This document shows positions 33,402 to 38,089 of a DNA stretch of 38,089 nucleotides, piece after piece. Each line of letters opens with the position of its first letter. The stretch's first letter is position 1. The stretch covers positions 1 to 38,089 of the forward strand of contig DAOTIG010000011.1 of assembly GCA_035448065.1 (NCBI GenBank), in the 5' to 3' direction. This stretch comes from Phosphoribacter sp035448065. Lineage in GTDB: Bacteria > Actinomycetota > Actinomycetes > Actinomycetales > Dermatophilaceae. The notes beneath the pieces are model-generated. The model had not been told where the DNA came from and did not search any database. It worked only from the letters and a program-made list of their open reading frames with translations. A program made the position numbers and the translations under genes.

Positions 33402-33920
33402 GTGTCCGTCAAGATTCGCCTCAAGCGGATGGGCAAGATCCGCGCCCCCTTCTACCGCGTCGTCGTCATGGACTCCCGCACCAAGCGGGACGGCCGGGCG
33501 ATCGAGGAGATCGGCAAGTACCACCCCACCGAGCAGCCCTCGGTCATCGACATCGACACCGAGCGCGCCCAGTACTGGCTGCGCCAGGGCGCCCAGCCCA
33601 CCGACGCCGTCGTCGCCCTGTTCAAGGTGACCGGTGACTGGCAGCGGTTCAAGGGCATCGACGGCGCCGAGGGCACCCTGCAGGTCGCCCCGCCGAAGAA
33701 GAGCAAGAAGGACCTCTACGAGGCCGCGGTCGCCGCTGCCGGCACGTCGCTGGACCTCAAGGGCGGCGCCACCACGCCGCGCAAGAAGGCCGCCGCCAAG
33801 CCCGAGGCCGCTGTCGAGGCTCCCGCCGACAAGGTCGAGGAGGCCAAGGTCGACGAGGCCAGCGGTGCCGAGGCCGACGCCGCTGTGGCCGACGAGGCTC
33901 CCGCCAAGGACGAGGCCTGA
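33402..33920 (+). CDS. rpsP: 30S ribosomal protein S16
   Basis: S16 is an assembly protein of the small ribosomal subunit. The GTG at 33402 gives SVKIRLKRMGKIRAPFYRVV, the canonical N-terminus, although the open frame extends upstream. Residues 1 to about 85 are the S16 domain; the remaining ~85 residues are a Lys/Ala-rich then acidic extension (EEAKVDEASGAEADAAVADE), common in Actinobacteria and probably disordered. It heads a four-gene operon with gaps of 2, 2 and 6 bases. Confidence 0.96.
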   Translation: MSVKIRLKRMGKIRAPFYRVVVMDSRTKRDGRAIEEIGKYHPTEQPSVIDIDTERAQYWLRQGAQPTDAVVALFKVTGDWQRFKGIDGAEGTLQVAPPKKSKKDLYEAAVAAAGTSLDLKGGATTPRKKAAAKPEAAVEAPADKVEEAKVDEASGAEADAAVADEAPAKDEA

Positions 33921-33922
33921 CG

Positions 33923-34165
33923 ATGATGCTCGAGGAGGCTCTCGAGCACCTCGTCAAGGGCATCGTCGACCACGACGACGAGGTCGTCGTCCGGCGCAAG
34001 GAGCTGCGTCGCGGTGAGCTCCTCGAGGTGCGGGTGCACCCCGAGGACCTCGGCCGCGTCATCGGCCGCTCCGGTCGCACGGCCAGCGCGCTGCGCACCG
34101 TCGTCAGCGCGCTCGCCGGTGGCGGCAACGTGCGGGTCGACATCGTCGACACCGACCGTCGCTGA
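33923..34165 (+). CDS. khpA: KH-domain RNA-binding protein KhpA
   Basis: This 80-residue protein is a single KH domain with the GxxG loop G48-R49-S50-G51 (VIGRSGRTASALRTVV). KhpA binds RNA with KhpB in Gram-positive bacteria and affects cell growth and division. The location between rpsP and rimM is conserved. Start codon ATG at 33923; a second ATG follows immediately and is equally possible. Confidence 0.94.
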   Translation: MMLEEALEHLVKGIVDHDDEVVVRRKELRRGELLEVRVHPEDLGRVIGRSGRTASALRTVVSALAGGGNVRVDIVDTDRR

Positions 34166-34167
34166 GC

Positions 34168-34701
34168 GTGTCCCACGTCGTCGCGCGGATCGGCAAGCCG
34201 CACGGCATCAAGGGTGAGGTGACCGTCCAGGTCCACACCGACGACCCCGCCGGGCGCTTCGTCGTCGGCACCGTCTTCCCGACCCGCGCCGCCGCTGGGT
34301 CGGGTGTGCCGCGCGCGTTGACCTTGCGGTCGGCCCGCGACCACAACGGCATCTGGCTGCTCGCCTTCGACGAGGTCCCGGATCGCACCGGCGCCGAGGG
34401 GCTGCGCGGCACCAGACTGCTGCTGCCCGACCCGACCGACGCATCAGCAGACGCCAGCGACCCCGACGAGGACGGCTGGTACGCCGAGCAGCTCGTCGGA
34501 CTGCCGGTGACGCGGCCCGACGGGTCGGCGCTCGGCGAGGTGAGTGGGCTGGACCTCGGGCCCGGCCAGGACCGACTGCTCGTGCGGCTGCCCGACGGCC
34601 GCGAGGCGGCGATCCCCTTCGTCGAGGCGCTCGTGCCGGTCGTCGACGTGCCGGGCCGCCGGGTCGTCGTCGACCCGCCCCCCGGGCTGCTGGAGCTCTG
34701 A
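34168..34701 (+). CDS. rimM: 16S rRNA processing protein RimM
   Basis: RimM assists maturation of the 30S head and binds S19. The 177-residue protein starts with GTG and opens SHVVARIGKPHGIKGEVTVQ, the N-terminal barrel signature. The second PRC-like barrel begins about residue 104 (DGWYAEQLVGLPV) and ends with PFVEALVPVVDVPGRRVVVD. It lies two bases after khpA and six before trmD. Confidence 0.95.
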   Translation: MSHVVARIGKPHGIKGEVTVQVHTDDPAGRFVVGTVFPTRAAAGSGVPRALTLRSARDHNGIWLLAFDEVPDRTGAEGLRGTRLLLPDPTDASADASDPDEDGWYAEQLVGLPVTRPDGSALGEVSGLDLGPGQDRLLVRLPDGREAAIPFVEALVPVVDVPGRRVVVDPPPGLLEL

Positions 34702-34707
34702 GCGCGC

Positions 34708-35409
34708 GTGCGCGTCGACGTCGTCACGATCTTCCCCGACTACCTCGCTCCGCTGCGGCTCTCGCTCATCGGCAAGGCCACCGAGCAGGGGCTGCTCGAC
34801 GTCCGCGTCCACGACCTGCGCGAGCACACCCACGACCGGCACCGCACCGTCGACGACACGCCCTACGGCGGTGGTGCCGGCATGGTCATGCGGCCCGAGC
34901 CGTGGGGCGAGGCGCTCGACGCGCTGCTCGCCTCGGGTGAGGGAGCACTCGCCGGGGCGCGACCGCGGCTGCTCGTGCCCACCCCGTCCGGTATGCCGTT
35001 CACCCAGGCGATGGCCCGCGAGCTCGCCGCCGAGCCGTGGCTCGCCTTCGCCTGCGGGCGCTACGAGGGCATCGACGAGCGGGTCGTCGAGTATGCCGCC
35101 GACCGCACGCCCGTCTCGCTCGTCTCGCTCGGCGACTACGTCCTCAACGGTGGCGAGGTCGCCGTGCTGGCCATCGTCGAAGCCGTCGCCCGACTCCTGC
35201 CCGGCGTCATCGGCAATGCCGAGTCGCTCGTCGAGGAGTCCCATGAGGACGGCCTGCTCGAATACCCGGTCTACACCAAACCCGCTGTCTGGCAAGGCCG
35301 TTCGGTGCCTGATGTGCTGCTCTCAGGCAACCACGCCGCGATCGCCCGGTGGCGGTCCGAGCAGCGGCTCGCCCGCACCCGCGAGCGGCGCCCCGACCTG
35401 CTCGACTGA
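34708..35409 (+). CDS. trmD: tRNA (guanine-N1-)-methyltransferase
   Basis: TrmD makes m1G37 in tRNAs that read CNN and related codons, preventing frameshifting. The 233-residue SPOUT enzyme shows DTPYGGGAGMVMRPEP, FACGRYEGIDERV and the trefoil-knot segment GDYVLNGGEVAVLAIVEAVA. The C-terminal RNA-binding domain ends WRSEQRLARTRERRPDLLD. The GTG at 34708 follows rimM. In many relatives rplS comes soon after trmD; here an unrelated protease/ATP-grasp block follows instead. Confidence 0.96.
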   Translation: MRVDVVTIFPDYLAPLRLSLIGKATEQGLLDVRVHDLREHTHDRHRTVDDTPYGGGAGMVMRPEPWGEALDALLASGEGALAGARPRLLVPTPSGMPFTQAMARELAAEPWLAFACGRYEGIDERVVEYAADRTPVSLVSLGDYVLNGGEVAVLAIVEAVARLLPGVIGNAESLVEESHEDGLLEYPVYTKPAVWQGRSVPDVLLSGNHAAIARWRSEQRLARTRERRPDLLD

Positions 35410-35470
35410 CGTGCGGGCCGCGGCCACGCGGCATACCGGCGGGCGAGGTATCTGAGCGGACGTGCCAGGT

Positions 35471-35505
35471 CTCCTTGCAGGGTCAGCTCTCCCCACGACA
35501 AGGAG
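35471..35505 (+). promoter_or_regulatory. Possible hairpin hiding the ribosome site of the astacin-like gene
   Basis: CTCCTTG (35471-35477) is perfectly complementary to CAAGGAG (35499-35505), which includes the ribosome-binding AAGGAG six bases before the ATG at 35512. The loop is 21 bases. If transcribed, it could limit translation of the protease. Confidence 0.4.
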
Positions 35506-35511
35506 CCCACC

Positions 35512-36819
35512 ATGGCACCTCCATCGCGCCGCTCCGGCGGCAAGCCCGACAACCTCCGCGGCGGACAGCCCGACGACGCGCCCGAGCGCCGGTCCTCGAC
35601 CGACGTCCGCACCGGCTTCGTCGACGGCGCCACCTTCGCCAGCAAGGCCGTGCAGTATGCCGTCGTCGACGGCCTCGCGATCCTCGAGGGCGACATCGTC
35701 CTCGGCACCGTCGATGAGGTCGAGGCCCGCGCCAAGGCCGAGCGCGACGGCACCCGCGAGCGCAGCATCACGATCACCGGCGCCCAGTTCCTCTGGCCGG
35801 GTGGCAAGGTCCCCTACGAGATCGACCCGGCGCTGCCCAACCAGTCGCGGGTCACCGACGCCATCGCGCACTGGGAGGCCAACACGGTCATCCGGTTCAT
35901 CCAGCGCACGCCGGCCAACGCGGCGAGCTACCCCGACTTCGTCCGGTTCGTGCCGGGTAGCGGCTGCTCCTCGCAGGTCGGGCGCCGCGGCGGCCAGCAG
36001 AACATCAATCTCGCGAGCGGGTGCCTCGTCAAGCAGACGATCCACGAGATCGGCCACGCGATCGGCCTCTGGCACGAGCAGAGCCGCGAGGACCGCGACT
36101 CCTGGGTGGCGATCCACTGGGAGAACATCCAGGCCGGCATGGAGCACAACTTCAACCAGCACATCAGCGACGGCGACGACCGGGGCGGCTACGACTACGC
36201 CTCGATCATGCACTACCCGCGCTGGGCCTTCTCCAAGAACGGGGCCGACACCATCACGCCGACCAACCCGGCCTCGGCGGCCATCGGCGACGCCACCGTG
36301 CTGAGCCCGGGCGACCTGGCCGGGGTCGCCGCGCTCTACGGCTCGCCGGTCAAGCCCCCTCGGTTCAAGAAGATCCTCGACGATCCGATCAAGCCGAAGA
36401 TCGACCCGCCGGTCAACTTCAAGAAGATCCTCGATGACCCGATCAAGCCGAAGATCGACCCGCCGATCAAGTTCAAGAAGATCAAGGACGACATCATCGT
36501 CGTCGGGCCGGGCAAGCCGCCGATCGGCCCCGGGCCCGGCCCGCTCGGGGACCCGTCGCTGCTGCCCTTCCTGCTGGCCACCGGTCATCACGACGCGAGT
36601 GCGGCGGCCTACGCCGGTGGGCTCGCCGGCGACGGCACCGACGAGGCGTATGCCGCGGCGGCCTACGAGGCACTCCAAGCGGCCGCTCGGGCCGTCGACG
36701 AGGCACGGCGCAACGTCGTCGCGCTGCAGCAGGCGCTGACCTCGGCCACCGCCGAGCTCGCCGATGCGCAGCAGGCGCACGCTGCCTTGCTTGCCTCGCT
36801 CGACGGCGGCGGGCAGTGA
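35512..36819 (+). CDS. Astacin-like M12A metalloprotease with Lys/Asp-rich repeat tail
   Basis: The 435-residue protein has a complete astacin catalytic motif HEIGHAIGLWHEQSREDRD from H178, with zinc ligands H178, H182 and H188, and a Met-turn (SIMHYP) near residue 232. A domain of about 95 residues precedes it. No signal peptide is visible, unusual for astacins, which are normally secreted. After the protease domain come two 18-residue repeats (from residues 285 and 303) rich in Lys and Asp, a third partial unit, a Gly/Pro stretch and an Ala-rich helical tail. Its stop overlaps the GTG of an ATP-grasp gene (GTGA), so the two are made together. AAGGAG precedes the ATG. Confidence 0.88.
   Translation: MAPPSRRSGGKPDNLRGGQPDDAPERRSSTDVRTGFVDGATFASKAVQYAVVDGLAILEGDIVLGTVDEVEARAKAERDGTRERSITITGAQFLWPGGKVPYEIDPALPNQSRVTDAIAHWEANTVIRFIQRTPANAASYPDFVRFVPGSGCSSQVGRRGGQQNINLASGCLVKQTIHEIGHAIGLWHEQSREDRDSWVAIHWENIQAGMEHNFNQHISDGDDRGGYDYASIMHYPRWAFSKNGADTITPTNPASAAIGDATVLSPGDLAGVAALYGSPVKPPRFKKILDDPIKPKIDPPVNFKKILDDPIKPKIDPPIKFKKIKDDIIVVGPGKPPIGPGPGPLGDPSLLPFLLATGHHDASAAAYAGGLAGDGTDEAYAAAAYEALQAAARAVDEARRNVVALQQALTSATAELADAQQAHAALLASLDGGGQ
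36364..36492 (+). repeat. 54-bp coding tandem repeat in the astacin-like gene
   Basis: Units at 36364-36417 and 36418-36471 encode FKKILDDPIKPKIDPP followed by VN or IK; 36472-36492 encodes a truncated third unit FKKIKDD. The nucleotide units differ at few positions, so the duplication is recent or kept similar. Each full unit carries four Lys and three Asp. Confidence 0.9.
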
Positions 36820-37775
36820 TCCTGCTCGTCTCGCACGCCGAGGACGACCATCTCGCGCCGGTCCGCTCCGAGCTGGAGCGGACCGGCCGCGAGGCCGTCG
36901 TCGTCGACACCTCGCTGCTGCCGACCGCCGCGACGGTCACCGCCGAGCACGGCTCGGGTGACCGCTGGCGAATCGGCCTGCCGGACGGCGAGATCGACCT
37001 CTCGGAGTGCGGATCAGGCTGGTGGCGAAGGCCATTGGCGCCCACCATCGACGCAGGCGTCACCGACCCGGACGCCTACGCCTTCGCCGCCAACGAGACC
37101 CACGAGGCGATGGCCGGCTTCTGGGACGCGCTGCCGATCGAGTGGATCAGCCCGCCGCGCGTCATCGAGCGGACCATGATGAAGACCTGGCAGCTGCCCG
37201 TCGCGAGCTCGCTCGGGCTGCGGATCCCACGGACCATGGTGACGAGCGACCCGGCCCGGGCCCGCGAGTTCGTCGAGTCGGTCGGGGTCGGTCGGGTCAT
37301 CTGCAAGGCCTTCTCGGCGAGCACCGAGGCGTGGCGCGAGACCCGGCTGGTCGGCCACGCCGAGCTGGACCAGCTCGGTCAGGTGGCGGTCGCCCCGGTG
37401 ATCTTCCAGGAGCTCGTGCCGGCCGTGGTGGACCTGCGGGTCACCGTCGTCGGCGACGAGGTCTTCGCCGCCGAGATCTCCTCGCAGGAGACGCCCTATC
37501 CGCTGGACTTCCGGCTGCACCTCGACCGCGTGCCGATCCGGGCCACGACGCTGCCCGACCGTCTCGTCGACCGGCTGCTGGCCTTCGTCCGCCGGGCCGG
37601 GCTGCGCTACGGTGCGATCGACCTGCGGCGCACTCCCGAGGGCGACGACGTCTTCCTCGAGGTCAACCCCGCCGGTCAGTGGCTCTTCGTGCAGGAGCGC
37701 ACCGGCCAGCCGATCACCGAGGCCGTCTGCCGACTGCTCGGCCAGCTCGACCAGTCGGCCGTCCGGGCCGCCTGA
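36816..37775 (+). CDS. ATP-grasp ligase, graspetide (MvdD-like) maturase type
   Basis: The 319-residue protein belongs to the ATP-grasp peptide maturases that join Asp/Glu side chains to Thr/Ser (ester) or Lys (amide) in graspetides. Visible family marks: WWRRP (69-73), MMKTWQLPVASSLGLRIPRT (121-140), K164 in ICKAFSAS, the substrate-region QELVPAVVDLRVTVVG (198-213), and catalytic D269 (AIDLRR), E282 and N284 in FLEVNPAGQWLF. Its GTG overlaps the protease stop. No typical short precursor peptide gene is adjacent. This suggests the repeat tail of the protease, or a peptide elsewhere, is the substrate. The maturase assignment is firm at family level; the substrate is inference. Confidence 0.88.
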   Translation: MILLVSHAEDDHLAPVRSELERTGREAVVVDTSLLPTAATVTAEHGSGDRWRIGLPDGEIDLSECGSGWWRRPLAPTIDAGVTDPDAYAFAANETHEAMAGFWDALPIEWISPPRVIERTMMKTWQLPVASSLGLRIPRTMVTSDPARAREFVESVGVGRVICKAFSASTEAWRETRLVGHAELDQLGQVAVAPVIFQELVPAVVDLRVTVVGDEVFAAEISSQETPYPLDFRLHLDRVPIRATTLPDRLVDRLLAFVRRAGLRYGAIDLRRTPEGDDVFLEVNPAGQWLFVQERTGQPITEAVCRLLGQLDQSAVRAA

Positions 37776-37793
37776 ACCCCCGATCGGAGGCGA

Positions 37794-37827
37794 CCGGTAT
37801 GCCGCACTCTCCCCGGCGGCATACCGG
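37794..37827. repeat. Inverted pair of GTATGCCG motifs over a start codon
   Basis: CCGGTATGCCG (37794-37804) pairs perfectly with CGGCATACCGG (37817-37827) across a 12-base loop. The ATG of the last gene (37799) lies inside the left arm. Two copies of the overrepresented octamer are involved. Confidence 0.85.
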
Positions 37828-38089
37828 CGTCCCGGTCGTGGTCCGGCTGCGCTGGCCCGACGGGCTGCAGGTGCCCGAGGGCGCGGTCGGGCGGGTCAGC
37901 GTGCAGGAGGTCACCGAGGCCGACGCGGCGGCGGTCGAGGTCGGCGGCGTCGTGCTCACCGGCCTGCACCGGAGGCTGCCACGGCTGGTCACGGTGACCG
38001 TCCCGGAGGTCGACCCGCAGGCGGTGTATGCCGTGCGCGTGCACGTGAGCCTGGCGTCCGGCCGGCCGCGCGGGGTGGCTCCCGGGGTG
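37799..38089 (+). CDS. YbaY/YscW-like protein, N-terminal part (partial)
   Basis: The frame runs off the window after 97 codons without a stop. CGGAGG lies eight bases before the ATG. The sequence VRLRWPDGLQVPEGAVGRV, then VQEVTEADAAAVEVGG and VTVPEVDPQAVYAVRVHVSL has the spacing of the YbaY/YscW beta-sandwich domain (Pro-Gly-Ala turn, DxxA, then a YAVR strand). No lipobox or signal peptide is seen at this start. It follows the ATP-grasp gene by 23 bases and is probably in the same operon. The family call is tentative; the rest of the protein is outside the window. Confidence 0.55.
   Translation, partial: MPHSPRRHTGVPVVVRLRWPDGLQVPEGAVGRVSVQEVTEADAAAVEVGGVVLTGLHRRLPRLVTVTVPEVDPQAVYAVRVHVSLASGRPRGVAPGV

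Larger units (their letters stand above)
672..38033. repeat. Dispersed octamer GTATGCCG, about 45 copies
   Basis: By hand count GTATGCCG occurs about 23 times and its complement CGGCATAC about 22 times. Examples: 672, 1980, 2578, 2596, 4651, 6289, 7237, 8895, 10788, 13864, 16412, 20574, 23296, 25917, 28370, 31977, 34991, 36648, 38026. The most frequent extended form is GTATGCCGCG. Copies sit in all codon phases and in intergenic DNA at 6289, 6305, 18366, 23296, 28370 and 35429. Near matches (CTATGCCG at 1247, 2391, 14191, 32293) are also present. Counts may be off by one or two. Confidence 0.9.

Noticed and set aside
35410..35511. Short graspetide precursor gene before the astacin-like gene
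   Set aside because: No start codon with an open frame of suitable length and Thr/Asp/Glu/Lys content is present in this gap.
672..38033. GTATGCCG as a replication-polar signal (KOPS/Chi-like)
   Set aside because: The two orientations are about equally frequent, so there is no strand bias in this window.
672..38033. GTATGCCG explained by a Tyr-Ala dipeptide or codon-pair preference
   Set aside because: It is found in several other codon phases, in the - strand gene, and in intergenic DNA.

Overview
The window is a high-GC, densely packed actinobacterial chromosome segment. Gene content and order (coaD - DUF177 - rpmF - rnc - mutM ... smc ... ftsY - amtB - glnK - glnD - ffh ... rpsP - khpA - rimM - trmD) are the conserved actinobacterial core. 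Protein wording and GTG-rich, often leaderless starts suggest the order Micrococcales, perhaps an Intrasporangiaceae-like organism; that placement is inference. Almost everything lies on the + strand. Only a toxin-antitoxin pair and an IclR regulator are on the - strand. No rRNA, tRNA, CRISPR, insertion sequence or phage gene was seen.

Layout. 1-2699: end of coaD, DUF177, rpmF, rnc, mutM. 2806-3452: PIN toxin with a Phd-type antitoxin. 3522-6633: M3 oligopeptidase, acylphosphatase, a second acylphosphatase-like protein lacking the catalytic Arg, chorismate mutase. 6617-11633: membrane protein, smc, small membrane protein. 11638-20041: accessory catabolic block with a divergent IclR regulator, a complete branched-chain-amino-acid-type ABC importer (permease and ATPase fused in one subunit), an MBL-fold protein with an unusual metal site, and an FAD monooxygenase with an altered DG motif. 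20066-22015: M13 peptidase with a 15-bp inverted repeat over its start codon. 22040-27501: ftsY (apparent frameshift after its membrane helix), amtB, glnK, glnD. 27541-33151: pterin dehydratase-VOC fusion, ffh, alpha/beta hydrolase, amidohydrolase, GNAT-kinase fusion. 33402-35409: rpsP, khpA, rimM, trmD. 35512-38089: an astacin-like protease with Lys/Asp-rich tandem repeats, an ATP-grasp ligase of the graspetide-maturase type, and the start of a YbaY-like protein.

Two things stand out. First, the octamer GTATGCCG (or its complement CGGCATAC) occurs about 45 times in 38 kb by hand count, against one or two expected from base composition. It is equally common in both orientations, sits in every reading frame and in intergenic DNA, and brings in rare codons. 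This resembles a DNA uptake sequence or a HIP1-type iterated motif. Second, the translationally coupled astacin/ATP-grasp pair at the right edge looks like an unusual graspetide-like system in which the repeat tail of the protease may itself be the substrate.

The core genes serve translation (rpmF, rpsP, rimM, trmD, rnc, khpA), membrane targeting (ffh, ftsY), chromosome organisation (smc), repair (mutM) and nitrogen control (amtB, glnK, glnD). The IclR block probably imports and oxidises a small organic, perhaps aromatic, compound; its substrate cannot be read from the sequence.
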